Source: Carya illinoinensis
Lineage: Eukaryota; Streptophyta; Magnoliopsida; Fagales; Juglandaceae
DNA length: 64,000 nt
Direction of reading: 5' to 3'
Assembly: GCF_018687715.1 (NCBI RefSeq)
Contig: NC_056757.1
Coordinates: forward strand, 8,834,501 to 8,898,500
Numbering within the stretch: position 1 is the stretch's first letter; each line of letters begins with the position of its first letter. This document shows, piece after piece, positions 11,201 through 26,200 of the stretch. Both the position numbers and the translations under genes were made by a program. Under the pieces are notes generated by a model. It saw nothing but the letters and a program-made list of their open reading frames with translations, did no database searches and was not told where the DNA came from.

Positions 11201-14200
11201 CTTATCGCTGCTGGATCTCCATACAGACTACTGGTGGCATGAGGGATCCCTCGGAAGATGAACTTAGCAAATCACCTCACGGGAGCTTTACTAAGGTAGA
11301 CTTTGGTATTTGTCTTCTTTATTATTATTACCAATATCTAGCAACAGAATTTTTTCTTTTATTTATTTTTGGGTTGGGGGGATGTTCATTATGATACCAC
11401 ACTCATGAGAAGATATTCTTGTTGTCGTTGTACTACTCGTGGTTGTTAGACTACTTATCTTTTGACAAAATTTTCGATGTAAGTGAAGTTTGCCTAAGCC
11501 TTAGAATGCTTGACAAGGGGTGTACTTTTCATCTGATTGGTTTGGAATACATTTCTTTTGACTTCTGGCTCCAGTTGGAGTTGGAAGTCAACCCCTTCTG
11601 ATTTTGCCCTACTCCCCTGACTTTTTGAGCCAAGTCGACTTTCAATCATATTGTTTGAAAGTGAACTTTGAAGGTTGAAAGGTGGAATATTAGATTAGTT
11701 AGCTATCATTCACTTTCTATGCGACATGCGTCTATCTCACAAGTTGTTATTTAAGTTCTTATTTTTAGCAAGCACTGAGAGATGCAAATGAGCTAATGAC
11801 TGGCCATGCAATGATTGTACATATAAATGTCATTAATATTTATATTGTAACATGTAGGGTCCGGACAGAATTCCTGGTTGTACTTGACATGAAATTCTGA
11901 CCCAATTCATATTGGAAGGGGGAATTCACTCTGCCACTTCAGCTGGCATGTGTCGGAGTTTGACATGTCAGATTGGAAGCTGTGGCTTGGGTTAGAACTG
12001 TTGGCATAGTGGACAGACTTATGGTTGACCACTAATGGAACTGGAATGTGTTCTTTTATATTGTTGGACGATTTTGTTAATTTATATATGTAGCTTAGTG
12101 CCAACTCATGGGGCTTGTATACATTTGACATTAAGTAATTCTTGTTCGCTTTATGTGGAAGGTTTTCATTTTACGTTTGTTTTCATAAAAATGTTAGCTT
12201 TTGGGCTATGCCTATTCGTATCAATATTAATATAATTGTTTACTTACAAAAAAAATGTCACGAGAATCAGCTCTTTCTTGGTTATCTCTATTCTTTTAAA
12301 ATCTGGATGATGATGAATATGAGGTTGTATATCATCTAACGATTTGAGTACTTTTACTTATCAAAATTTTTTTTTTTCATTAGATCCAAAATGCTCTGAG
12401 GACAAAAAATATTATCTTTTCCTATGATTTTGTTTTATCAGTATTTTGGAATTACAGTAGAAGAGTACTTGTGTGAAATCATTTATATAGGTTGTTGATG
12501 GGTTTGAGTTAGAAGAGTTTTGTTAATTTACTAATATATGAGTAAGGGAATTTGTTACAAGGGTATTTTGGTTATTTGATTTTATTATATATATCAATAA
12601 GAGATTGGCCTTGTTTGGTTACACAGATGAGATGAGATGAAAGTTGAAAGTTGAATAAAATATCGTTAGAATATAATTTTTTAATATTATTTTTGTTTTG
12701 GAATTTGAAAAAGTTGAATTATTTATTATATTTGCATGGAGTTTGTGAGATTTGTAATGATGAGAAAAGATGAGATGAGATGGTTTGTGAAAACAAATCA
12801 CGCTTGAGAGAGGTGATGTGAGGTGTATAGCCTCCTCTTTCTTACCATGCAAATCTCTTAGCATGGTATTAGATATTAGGGTTTACATTCTTACACCTTG
12901 TTGGCCTCTGTTTTTCTCCCTTTCTTCTTCTTCTACGAACACTGACAGAGTGACAGTCCCACAAGCTGCCAAAAAAGAAGATTGGGATCAGTGCTAGGAG
13001 ACCATTCAAACCTAGTTCCAACAAAATGGTTGTATATATGTTTGAATAATAGTTCACTGGACTAGTGCAGCCTGACATAGGAATGAATTATTAGTAAGGT
13101 TGAAGGTGTATAATGTATTCTGGTTTGATAGATGAAGTCCTTTCATACTTTTTAAAGATAGATGGCATTGTAGGTTTGAATTTGAAAGGGTTTTTGAGGC
13201 TTACGGCTCTTGTGGGCCCACATGAAGTAAATTTTTAAGGCGAGGATTGGGATTATATTTTCATTAAGCTAATGCCTTAATGTTGAAAGTCAATAATCTC
13301 AAGTGCGTAACTTAGGTTTCATTTTATACTTGGGGGAGGTGGCCTCATAACAAATCTAAGGAACAAATAGTGTTTTTTTCATGTCTGAGGACTTTGCGGG
13401 TTTTATCCGTTGCTTTTGAGTTTACTAGGTTTCATGTGTATCTTTTTTTTTTTTTCACGTATCTTTCTTTTATTTTAATCTCGGATGTCAAGGGCAGCAA
13501 TGTCTTTGTTTCAGATTCATTGTCGTGAGTCAGCAATCTAGCTGAGTTTTTGTCTGTGAGGGATGCACATCTTGATCCCTGCTGGTGAAGCAGAAGACCA
13601 GTGGTGATAAGAATTCATTTACTTTCTTTTGTAGTGTAGAAAATTTATCCGATTTCACTACCATCTTGCGAGTGGTGCATAAGTCTAACATTTAACAAGT
13701 CTTGTTAAGCTGATATAACCTTTGAAACTGTTGCTGATCTAATTTCCACCATGTCTTTGGGAAAAGGTTGTCTTTGTATTGTCTTGAGCACAATATTCTT
13801 TTAATTATTTAGAGAGGTAATTGTTTGTCTATTCTTTCTGTGATCACATTGTACAGACTCAGAGATGAGACATTTGTTTCTGTTCTTTCCATGATCACAT
13901 TATACATGCTTGTAACTATGCAATTCTATATTGACAGATTGAGATTTTTGAGCTGAAAAGAAATAGCCTGGACATATTTATACTCCAATGCAAGATCAAA
14001 GACATCTATTTTCCATACATTCAGGTATGTTTGCTCCAATGAAAAGCATCATAATTGCAGCCAACTTGTAGTTTCATAGATGCACCCAATTAGATATATT
14101 TTAGAATTGGAAATACAAAATTTTTTGAGTACCTGTGTGATTACAAGTAAGAGTCTCGAGGCAAGTAATGACCTTTAGGTTGTTATTAGGGCATAGCTAT

Positions 14201-17200
14201 AGGTGGGTAAAAAAAAAAAATGAATAAATAAAAATTATAGGGTTCTTTTAATAGTTTGTCAATGCTGGTCCCTGAAAATTTCCTTCCAATAAGCCCCCTT
14301 CCCAGAAAAAAAAAAAAAAAAAAAAAAAAAATTCCCCTAGCTCTATCATTGGTTGTTATGCCTTTTCTGCTCATGTTGGGATGTGCATCATGTGCCACTC
14401 GGGATGCAAGGAAGATTTTGCCCATTGTAAGATTCTATTGTTGTCGAAATCAAGTTATTTGATATTACAATTAATAGAATATGTATAAAGTTTGCACCGA
14501 AATAAGCCCCCCCTCCCAAAAAATAGAAGAAAACTCCCATAGCTTCATCCCTGGTTGTTATGCCTTTTCTGCTCATGTTGGGATGCGCTTCATGTGCCAC
14601 TTTGGTTGCAAGGAGGATTTTGCCCATTTTAAGATGATATTGTTGTAGAACTCAAGTTATTTGATGTTTCGGTATGAATTAAGCTTGCAGTATCAATGTC
14701 ATTCTTTTTTGTCAATATGGCTTGGCTGGATTTGTCTTTGGCCTGTAACAACTAGCGTGGCCTGTGAGCAAATCATTGTCTTTGTCCCTAGCACATGTAA
14801 GACAAGTGGAACTTTCTTTTTTCTTTGGTAACTTAAGTAAACTATGTTTGTGATATCTAATGTATGCACAAACTTCAAGACGATCTACATATGCTAGGGA
14901 TGAAAATGAAAGAGCACAAGGACAATTTATAATTTCTCAAAACTCAAAAGAACAAATCTTCAAAATCATGATGATTTCATGATGCTTAATCCATCAACAA
15001 TCTGATTTGCCACACAGACTTGACAATGTTATGTGACCGTGCTTATGAGTGTTTAATGAGTAATAATATATAGTTACTTTCCCATATACTGGGATAATGC
15101 ATTGCCTTTATTAATAAAATTATTGCTTATCTGCCAATATATGTATGTGTATATATATTGATTTAGCTATGTAATTAGGTGTTTTTTTATATACTTCCTG
15201 TGTACTCGGACAATACCTATTTAATTTATATTAATGAAGTTATTTTTACCCATAAGATATATATATATATATAGATTCATATAGCTGGTTTTTAAATTTT
15301 CCATAGTGGTGTACTGGTCGAATTACTTGACACATGCAAGCATGTGCCAATGCTTTATTGCATCATATACACGTGCAAATAAAATTTACTTTCTTGAGAG
15401 GTTTGTATACTTTTTGAGTAAACCTTTCCACATCAACCATTGTGGTCATAGAGGCATGCATTTTTCATTAGCAATAAATGCATTTTCTTGTGTGCTTTAG
15501 CATCTCCCAGGGCATAGAGCTTTATATTGTTATTATTATTAGTGTAATTATTATTCTTTGGTAGGTCCTGTGCTTGATATTTTTGTGTGTTTTTTCACTG
15601 ATGTGCAGTGTGATGAAGTGGGCAACTCAGCAAAGACAATTACACCGATAGAATTTCAGGTTTGAGATTACACTGTTACGTTTTCCACATGTTTCATATA
15701 TTTGTATGAATTCCTTGTCAAATGTATATCTGCTGGTCTTTTTTATATTTTTTGGTGGTTCAAATGGGTCAATTTGCTTTAATATTGGAGCTTGACTTTT
15801 TACACTGTTCTCTTTCCAAATATGGTTGGTTGTTGTTTATTAAGAGTATGCTTTCCAAGTTGCCTACTTATTTCGTCTCTCTATTCTATATCCCTGTTGG
15901 TGTTGCTAATCAGGTGGAAAAGTTTTGAAGGTGCTTTTTTTGGGGCGGCCTTTATTATGAATCCAAACTTCATCTTGTTAATTAGAAGACAGTTTGTACT
16001 CCCTTTAATGTTAGAGGCATGGGGTTAGAAATTCGCTCAGTTTCAATCAGGCCCTGCAGGAAAGTGGTTGTGGTGGTATGCTATGGTGAAAGGCTTTTTG
16101 GCGACAGGTGACTGATAGAAAATGTGATAGTTTGGCCAAAGGATGATGTTCGGAAATTCTTACAAGATCTTATGGGGTAAATATCTGGAAGAATATAAGA
16201 AGGGTCGGGAAATTTTTTATAGATTTGTTACTGTTGATTAGAGGATGGTTCTCAGATCAAGTTTTAGATTTGTAATGGATGTGTGATGCGACCGTGGAAG
16301 GAATTGTTTACAGAGTTATTTTGTATTGCATGTGATAGGGATGCGCTGGTAGCCAGTCATATGCTTATTCAGAACTCAGTTCATTGGGATTTGAATTTTA
16401 TTAGATTGGTATGACTGTGAGGTTGACTTTGTATCTTTCTTATGTTTAATGCATTTTACCGAGTTCTTCTTAAGTTTGCTTTTTCTTACCTTTGGAAGGG
16501 CCATTGGAGGTCTATAGTTTCAATGGGAGCTTCATTTATCACATGGACGGCATCCCTAGGTTCAATTATTTCTATGAATAATCTTCACCAGCGTCATATT
16601 GTAGCAAGTTACTGAAGTTGTATGCATTGTTTTGAATTTCGTTCCATTCTGGTCATTCCGATCAGAATGTTCCAGTAAACTATACCTCATCGTTCCTTTT
16701 CGTTCAAAATTCTGTCCGGTCTGGCCTATTCTGGCCGGAATTTGCATACTGGACCCTATTCTGTTACAAACTGTTTTAATGACAATTTTGTAATTTTCTT
16801 GAGTTTTGCTGGAAATTTTGGGAAATTTGCAATCTATATAGTATTTATATAATTCTAAAATCTAAAAGGTATTGATATAATTTTAATTTTTTTTATAACT
16901 TTTTAAATATGTCCCCTCACTCACTCTTTTGTTAAACATCATCATTTTTAATAATTTATCTGTTTTGTTTTCTTTATTGTTTTGTCTCAACTCAAGTTTG
17001 TGGTTTTTTTAATATTATCTTTTAACACCAATATCTCTACCTTTTTTTTTTAATTGTTTTCAATGTATTATCATTTCTTCCATATATTTAAACACATATA
17101 CGATGCACACTTGTATTTATTTTATTACTTATCAGTTTATATATACATATAATAAATATATAGTTAATTTTGAAATGGTACACTGGAACGCACCAATCCT

Positions 17201-20200
17201 GAAATATTCTATTTCAGTGATTAAACCTGAATGATCACTGAAACAGAATTTAAAACATTGATTGGAATGGCTGGAATTGACAGAATTTCAATTCCGGTCA
17301 ATGTTTTAAATTCTGGTCATTTTAGTATTTTAGGATCTCGTAATCTAACACATTCTCCTATTGCCTCTCTATATTTATTTTTCAATTTACCAAGTGGTTT
17401 AATGGCCATACCTGAATGATCCACATGACATCTGCATTAAAATATGAAGAAAAAAGGGATGGAAATATATGCGAGTAGTCCCTTTATCCATATGTGTTTC
17501 TCCCAGTACCTATAGCACCACTCAAATATGAAAGTACTGAGAAGGATTCTCCTGACTTTTCAGGTTAATGGTGATGATTTAGCTGAAATTGAAGGGGGAG
17601 AGGTTGCTGTCACCAACCTGCATTCCTGCAATGGTCCTGACTTTATTCTACAGCTTCGTTTTTCCTTTAAGCAAGCTAATTCTGCAGCCAAAAGTCCAGG
17701 TAGGTTACTATTCCTTGTTAAATCAACTAGCTCTTATTAATAAAAAAATGTCCAAGGTATGTTGCAGTTGTTTTCCTTTTTCTTTTTTTTTTTTTTTGGT
17801 TTTTAATGAGTTTCAGCTGTGAGCAATTCCGGCTACAATTTTGGTTATTTTTCATTTTTTCCTCTAAGACTTGGATATGTCAGGTTCAACAGCATCTCAA
17901 GAAGCCAATGCACGCCTGAAGTGTGTTTATTTTCCATCCCTTAAGGTATAAGAGTAGCACACAACCTTTCACATTATGTCATTGAAATTTTATAGGCTGT
18001 TTTTTTCAGGGGAAAGAAAGTTTTGAGATGATTTTGGAGAAACTAGAAGCTGAAGGCTGCAGTGTCACAGAAAACTATGAAACCTTCAGTCGTGTCTCTG
18101 TTCGACGGCTTGGCCGTTTACTTCCGGATGCTCGCTGGGTAGGTTGTCAATCTTGCCATTTTATCTGATGAGTGCTGAGTATTCTTTTCTTATCACTATC
18201 TGATTGACTTGGTAGCCCAACATCTTTCCATTTTTTACGGTATATAATTTCTAAACCACAGTGTGAAATGTGGAATTTCATAATTTGCATATTTTCTGTT
18301 TCCTAAAGTGCTTAGAATTTTTGATCATCACATGCCATGCATGTTCTAAACCATAGTGTGTCCCATTTTTGTGTCACAAGTAGGTAATGTACGGACACAT
18401 TAATTAATTGTATTTCATCCATTGTTGAACTATTGTTCTTGACTCATTATTTCATTGTATTATAGCTTAGTTATTGGTGTTGATATTAAGTTATTCTTAG
18501 GAATAGTTAAGTATTGGTCCTTGGGGTTTGGCCTTGGCAAAAGTTTAAGGATGGTTAAAATTTGGTTAATATGTGCCAAAAAAACCCCACATTGGAATGA
18601 GCATTGCTAAAAGAATTTGGATGTTAACTACAGTCATTTACCAAATATGGAAGACTACAGTGACTTCATCAAACATTAAAATAATACTTTCTCACTCCAA
18701 GAAATATAATTATTATTAACATTTAATTGGTAGAACTACAAAATGTGATAAAAATGAATTAAATAAAAAAATTATTAAATCAATAATATTTTCTTATTAC
18801 ATAGAGAGCAAATGGATAATTCAATGTGGGGATTGAATTTAAATGAAATGGGCAAATGCAAATTCATGTGATATTAGCTATAATTTGAAGATACATTTGG
18901 CCAATGCGATGAAAATGCTCTTAGTGGGTAAAACCCCTAGGCTCAAAAGGCATCCCAATCCAGCCCATTGAAGGGGCACCTTTGAGAGACAAGTGGGAAG
19001 AGAGAAGGAGAGAGGAAGAAGGGATAGGAGGGGACAAAGGCTGGGGAAAATAAGGTGTGTCAAGGGGAAGGTAAGTTGTGACATTGATAGAGGGAAGGAG
19101 GGGACATAAAGGAGAGAGGGGTCAGATCAGATTTAAGGGAGGGCTTCCAAACTCCTACAACTTCTTCAACCTCACGACAAAAGCTCCAGAGAGAGAATCA
19201 TCTCTAGAAAATAAGTCTCCAACCTCCATTGTATAGAGAGAAATGAGAAACTATGAGAGACTGTAAATTATTCATATTATAATGGATTTGCCCCATGGAT
19301 GTAGGCTGTGTTGAACCATGTAAATCAGTGTGTCTCTATTTCCATTTATTTTTCTTGTATTTATTTTCCATTCATTGTTATGAATGTACATACGAACATC
19401 GTACAGGCAGTCACTCTAGACCACCACTGGGGGCTCCAAACTGCGCCAATATAGGTCCATATCGTCACTGTGGGCCAGGAATGATTCTTCCTCCTATTTT
19501 TGGCCTATTGTGCTATTTTTTTGGCATTAACAGTCACCATCCAATCTCATAGTATCTTTAGAGTCGTACGTAAGTCTTTTCAGTGTTGCATACACGTCGT
19601 GTTGAAGTGTTTCTGATATCTTTCTTTTGGGAGTAATTTCCTTTATTCTCATTCTTGTTCTATTATTCAGCATCTCAAAATTCACTCATTCAATTATCAT
19701 TATAAGAATTGCCTATTGTTGCCATTTATCAAATTTTCATACCAACATGTAGCATAACTAAACAAGAACAGTAACAGAGAAAAATTCAACATAGAATTTC
19801 ATTAGCTGCCGATAAAATGTAACTGAAATTGTTCCAATACATCAGATCTACGTTTATTTCACACCTCAGTTTCTACAGAGCTGAGTGAATGTACACACAT
19901 GTAGGAGTCTTAGTAGAGCTGTTTCCTGGCCTAAGCAACATTGTCGAGCAATATGCCATCTCATGCCACGTTTTAAGCATATACTCATCACAACTCTACC
20001 CTTGCCACCATGACTTTTCCCAAATTGGTACATCTTTTGTCTTGATTTCTTGGCAGATTTCTATTCTCTTGTGCTATTTCTGCCCATCTTTTTGGCAGGC
20101 CTATTCTTTTTTGCATCTCCAGCATCTCCCAATCAATGCTATTTAGAAAAGAATAGCCTATTCCTCCACGTCTGGGTTTTATAATTATTCTAATTGCCTC

Positions 20201-23200
20201 TCTCATTATATTGGCCTCAATGGAGCCATTGTACTAAAAATATCTCATGGCTTTGATTTTCATCTTGGTCGAATTCCCAAAGTGCTAGCCTCTTTTTTGG
20301 TTTTCACTCCTCTGAAGGCTTTCTTCATATGCTCTTATCACACCTACATCATCATCCATGCAGCTGATGTCAGCAATCTTGAAGGTGGAATTGGTGAATA
20401 CAGTGTTATTACCTTAATTGCCTCTCCTTGTATTCTTTAATGCAAGTTCTGGTACTGCTCTTCCCTTGTGTTTTTTTTCCTTTATTTTTTCTGGGCACTC
20501 TGTCCTTAAGTTACTGCTTGAGCCAGTTGTATAATTTTTGTACAAACACTTTCTAGTAATGGCTAGAATGCTTTAATACTGTGTCCTGTGGCATCGCAAG
20601 AAAGGAAGAGTTAAGACTTTCCCCAAGCATGCCACCTAATAGAATTAACTTTGAATCCATAAAGAAAATTCTAACAATTGAATGTAAATAGTAGGAAATA
20701 AAATTGTCTTGAAGACATGGCCACCAGTCATTGTTTTTCACTTCTTTTTTTGTTTGTTTATATAGTATATATGCCTTTATATTTACCTTTCAGCGCTGCA
20801 TGATGGGCTAGTCTCATATATCCAATTCATTTGCTTCACCACAGGCACGGCTTCCTTTTATGGACTTCAGGCACAAAAAGGGAGATAAGGCCCATATACT
20901 GAAGAGATGTTGCTGGAGGGTTAAATGCTTTATTGGTAGGGTGGTTGTGTTTCCTATAAGTTGCCACATTTATTTTCATATATACATTCTAGATATCTTT
21001 ATTTAAATGCTTGTGGAATTGTTCTGGTTGCAGACACTGATGCTGGTTTCAATCCAACACCTTCTAAGGTAAGGAATGATCTTCCGAGTATATGTAAGAG
21101 TGCGTCAAGTAAGTTCATTTTCCATATCTTGGATCTTTGGGACCTTGCAAAAATTGTGGATGACAATTTCCTCACTGCACCATGATCTTGTCATAGTTTT
21201 CTTTCCTTTCCTTTCCTTCGGTTTTGTTTTCTAAATTAGTCCTCCCACATAAAAGACTTGAGGATATGGTATGAATGAATGATACAAAAACACAAAAACA
21301 GGATGAATTTAAACATCGTTAGTATCTATAATCTTTGAAATGGAATGAGGAGGTCTTTGGCCATTCTATAGCTCTCTATGAATGAATGGCTGATCACCTC
21401 AGCCCTCAATCCTCTAGTTTTCTAGATTTGGAAGAGTTTTGTTATTTTTCTTTTTGCTAGTTGGTTTTCTTTTGTTTACTTCCTTTGTAATTTGGTTGCC
21501 CACCCTTTTGTGCTTTTAAGAATATTACATTATTTATGAAAACATATCTTTTACCTGGATATCATGGTGCCCAGCCAGGCTAGCTTGTCCTGCCTGTTTT
21601 TGTTCAAGTAAAAAAAATGTGCTAAAAGTTTATTCACCTGCTGCTAGTAATCGCTGTAATCATTAAGCCATGCTGTAGAAACGGAAATGTTACAAGTTGG
21701 AGGATTTGAGGAGGTTGTCTTGTATGCAGATAATCATGTGTGCTTGCATGCTCATGGCACCTAAATGGGTGCTTTCATGGGTATGCAGAAAACAGATTTA
21801 TGTAGGCGCATGGAGGAATAACTAAGCAAAGCTTACAAATAGTGTAATTAAAGACTATTTACTTTTTCTTTGTTTGTTTTCCATTTTCCTAACAATGATA
21901 GGTAATTGTGTTTTATGCAGACTGATCTGGCCCACCATAGTCCTTTTACTGCTGCTCTAAAGAATTTCGGCAATAAGCTTAATGAAAAAGAGAAGTGTAA
22001 TCTTTCTGACAGTCACAATAGAGAACTCTTCTGAGATAGCTCATGTTAATTGCTATGTGCTATTCTCATTTACATAATTTTGTACCTGCAGTTGTTGATG
22101 TTGAAATTTATAGAGACCAAAAACTGTTGACTCCTTTGCAACTGGAGAGAGAGTATCAAGATTGGATTCTTCAGATGCATGATCGTTATGATCAAGAAAC
22201 TGAATGCGGAGAGGATCAACCTGTTCTTGTTGTCAGCCCTGCAAACAAAAAGGCTCTTGGCATATCATCTGATGGTAGGCATAAAAAATGATAAACAGCT
22301 TGGTTTCCCAAGTGTTTTATGTTAATATATATGTGAGCTTGATATGCACTGAAGATTAACTTCCTGAAAACTTAAAGGCATGTTTGGATACTCAAAAATT
22401 CTGATTTCTAGGAAGGATTTTTATTTTCCATCGAATTATCTTTTAAGAAAGCATGCCATTTCCAATATAGCAGCCGCTGGTGCTGTGAGGGAGATGTAGA
22501 GTGCTCTTTTTATATTGACAAGTCGAATAGTTGATTTTAAAGATGTAGGTGACTTATTATCAGAGGCAGATAAAGGCTTTGCTACAATTCGGCTTGAGAC
22601 CTGTCATTTAAACCAAAGTGCAAGTCTCCAGAAAGGATATCTTAAAGGTGTGGCAGTTTACGAATGGGCTACTAAATGGGAAAGGGGTGGTATTGATCCA
22701 AATTGGCTGAGAATTGAGAGAAGTGAAGGTGATTGGTTGTGGATTTTGGTGGTGTGCAAGCTTGTGTTTCCAGATCTGCACAGTAGAGTCCATCAAACTA
22801 TTGACCCATGGACAAGGACCAAAGTAGGGTTATAGGTGCAGGAGCTAAGTGGTTTTAGAAGTTGGGACAAAAATTCAATGATTTCCCAAGAGAACCAACT
22901 GTGGGCTGGCAGTTTTGGTCTCCAAACTTGTCCAGAGTTTGATAAACTCTTGTCCTATCTTTGTGGCAATTTCTTGGTCCCTATTCCATACTGTTTGAGT
23001 GGCTTTTCCAGAGGTGTATTGAGACATGAATGTTGGACACTTGGTGTTTGTTGTGCAGCAAAAGAAAGTGGGTTGAATGGGGAAGGGTTCAGCCGACAGG
23101 TTTTGCACATGGTTTCCTACCATTGTGTCCATTGGGTTTTGATCATTGCTAGGTTTAATTCTTAGGGTAAAATGAGTGTGATTTGATGACATTTTTGACC

Positions 23201-26200
23201 TAGATGTGATGCTATAGGCGTGTGAAGATGGCTGGATTTGTTGCAGAAAAGTTTTGAAGAATAAGGGTGCAGTTCGGCAGAAACAAGTTCCATTTCCAAG
23301 GTGCAATAGTTTGGTTTTAGGAGTGACTATGGGAGCTGATTGGCTTCATATTAGGCCCGAATTTTCCAGAGCTAGGTAGCATGAGAGTGGGTTAATCAAG
23401 TGCAGAAAAAAATTGATGAGACAGTTGAAAGAACGAGGTTTTGTTGGCTTGTTCTTGGAGTGCATCAGTTTGCACCTAGTGCATCTGATTGGGTGATTTC
23501 TTGGCGTTGACATGCCTTTCCACTTCATGACATGAGTTGCAATCTATCTACTATTCTAGAGCTGTGGAGAGAAAATTTCAGAAAAAATTATGGAGAGAAA
23601 AGCTAGAAGGAATCGGCATGCATGGTGTCAAAGTTAATATTCTATGGCATGATGAAGGGTTTTGGGAATGTAAGATTGAAGTCATGATGGAGTGCTGACC
23701 ATGGTTAAATCCATGGTCAACCTATGGGCCTTTCTCAAATCTATCGAGCTTCCATGGCTTGCTATGGAGCAATTACCAAGCCCATTAAGTTGCCAAGTCT
23801 TCTTCATGCCACTTATCATCCTACTATTGGCCTCTTGGCAACCTATTTCTACCAAAAAAAAAAAAAAACTATTGCTCTAGAAATCTCAAAAAATTGTAAC
23901 TAAAGCAATGGGGGAAGTCATTTTGCCAAATCATGATGCAAAATCTCTCTTTCTTTAAAGATCATAATTTCCACTTAGCCAAAGTCATGGGTTACTATTG
24001 TCAAATTCTCAATATTTGACAATGTTACTGAGTAGTCTCGAGCAGGGTGTTATAGGTAGTGTGGCCTTTTGGTGTGGGGTTGTGGAAACATTTCGGGAGG
24101 GTTTTGGATTTTTTGTAAGGGTGATGGCTCTAAAGTAAGTTTTTGGCATGATATGTGATGTGGGGATCAAGGGGCTTAGAGCTATTTTAAGTTTGAGAAC
24201 TTTTGGCTGAAAACTTAAGGCTTTGTTGATAGAGGCTGATGGGGTTTGGAGAGTGAAGCGGAGGAAAGACTCTTAGAAGCTGAATCACTTGGAAGGTCAA
24301 GTGGTGACATTAATGGATGGAATTTCGTTGAGACAGAAGTTAGGGGCCCTATGGTTGAGGGAAGGAGGAGAAACTCACAAATTTCTCCCATCAAGGGGCA
24401 AACTTGCATGGGAGTAGCAATAAAATTGAGATGATGGTGGTGGTGGATGGTATAGCTTCCTCAAATCAGTCTACAATCAATTTGATGGGTTAGTGTTTGA
24501 GACAATAAATCATCAAGGAAATCAGGTGGCTTGAGAAGCCTTTCGAAGATGATGAAATTCCCAAAGTGGTTAAAAATATGATTTGTGACAAAGACTAGGC
24601 TCTGATGGATTCATCCTGGCATTCTTCCAAATTTGTTGGGAAGCGGTCAATGGGGGTGTTTTGAGAGTTCCATGCAAAAGGAAGGTTTGAAAAAAGTTGC
24701 ATTCCAACTTTTATAGAAATTATTCCCAAGAAACCCATGCAAGATGTGGTTGTAGGGAGAAATGGCATTCTTGGATAGTGTGCTATATATCTGGTGGGTT
24801 TGTTCAACAGAGCTCGTGGCTTGAGACAAGGTGCTTCACTATTCCTGCTACCTTTTGTTATAGTCATGGTGGCTGTAAGTAAAATGGTTTCAGGTTTTGT
24901 GGAAGTTTTTTCTGGTTTTTCAGGGGGAAATAGTAACTGTTGCACCATTGATAGTTCCTATCTTTATTTCTAGATGATACCTACTGTCACATTCAAACTT
25001 TGAGGGCACTTCTCTTATACTTTGAAGCTGCCTCTGGTTTAAAAGTGAATCTAGCAAAATCAAAATTGGTCTGGCGGTCAATGCTTCTAATGTGGTGATT
25101 TGACTAGTATAATGGGGTATAAGGCATGCTCCTTGCTTATGAAATACCTTGGCCTTCCCTTGGTGCTTCTTTCAAGAAAATGCCCATATGAGATACTGTG
25201 ATTTAAAAAATGGAGTAAAGATTGGCTAGTTGGAATAGTATATATTTCCCAAATGGGGTAGAATTTACCTAGATTAAAAGCACTCTATCCAATTTGCCCA
25301 CATACTTGTCCTTATCTTCCCTTCCCTTAAAGGTGGCTAACTGTATTGAAAAGCTACAAGGTGTGATTTCTTATAGAACTGGTTGGGTGACGAGTTCAAG
25401 TTACAACTAGTGGGTTGTGCAAAGTATGTATTGCTCTTTGAGGGAGGGTTGGGAGTTCCTAACTTGTTTTTCATCCAAACTCTTTTGGCAAAATGGTTGT
25501 GGCAATATCAACAAGAAATAGAAGTTCCATGGAAGGCAGTTTTAGATTTGAAGTCAGGTGGGAAATGGGGGTAGTTGGTACTTGAACAAGGTGCATGGAC
25601 CATGGAAGTGCATTTTTCTTGGAAGCGCATGTTATAAGGTGCACTCCTTATAAGGTGTTGACTGTTCAGCATAGCCCCTCTTTTCCTTGGAAGGCACGTG
25701 GGGAAGGTCGTTTGGAAGACTCGCATGCCTTCCAAAGTCATTTTTTTAAGATGAGCAGCCTCACTTGGGAGCATCTTGACGTTGGATAATTTGAGGAAGC
25801 GTGGCCTTATTGTTATGGAGTGGTGTTTCATGTGCAAAAAGCATGCGGAATCTGTGGATCACTTACTTTTGCATTGTGAGGTCACAAAGGCCTTGTGGGA
25901 TGGAGTTTTCAGCAGAGTTGGGTTGGCTTAGGTGATGCCTTTGAGCGTGTTGGAACGGGTTATATGGTAGCTCTGAAGTGGCTGCAGTGTGGAAGATGGT
26001 TCTTGTGTCTTATATAATGCATTTGTTGGAAAGGAAAGAGATGTGTTTTAATGATAAGGAGCGCACCTTTTTGGAAATCTGGAATTTTTTTGTGTACTCT
26101 TTATTGCAATGGTTTTCTGCTTTAGTGCTTAATGGAGCTTCCACTCATGACTTTTCCATGTCATTTTCTGTTTTTTAGAATGTATTTAGGTGTTTTCTTT

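Larger units (their letters stand above)
5226..14024 (+). other. GMI1: GMI1-like gene, exons 1-10 (ATPase head)
   Basis: Exons: 5226-5588, 5957-5989, 6100-6186, 6270-6325, 7004-7090, 7893-7965, 10836-10891, 10977-11082, 11227-11295, 13938-14024 (residues 1-339). Exon 1 opens [16 protein letters not shown] and contains [20 protein letters not shown]. Exon 3 carries [10 protein letters not shown] and ALADLI, and exon 4 continues [10 protein letters not shown], the GHKL N-box. Exon 5 has [11 protein letters not shown] (the ADP-binding aspartate and glycines). Exons 6-8 give [20 protein letters not shown] and [10 protein letters not shown], the lid and Lys-containing part. The position normally held by the catalytic glutamate reads Asp (A-D-L-I-D-N-S). 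Confidence 0.88.
15609..22274 (+). other. GMI1: GMI1-like gene, exons 11-18
   Basis: Exons: 15609-15659, 17564-17699, 17884-17945, 18010-18138, 20845-20935, 21034-21068, 21921-21996, 22092-22274 (residues 340-593). Readable segments include [81 protein letters not shown] and [19 protein letters not shown]. This part corresponds to the transducer-like region after the ATPase in SMCHD1-type proteins. Phases match throughout. The donor of exon 17 (AAGT|GTAATC at 21,997) is the weakest call. Confidence 0.82.
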
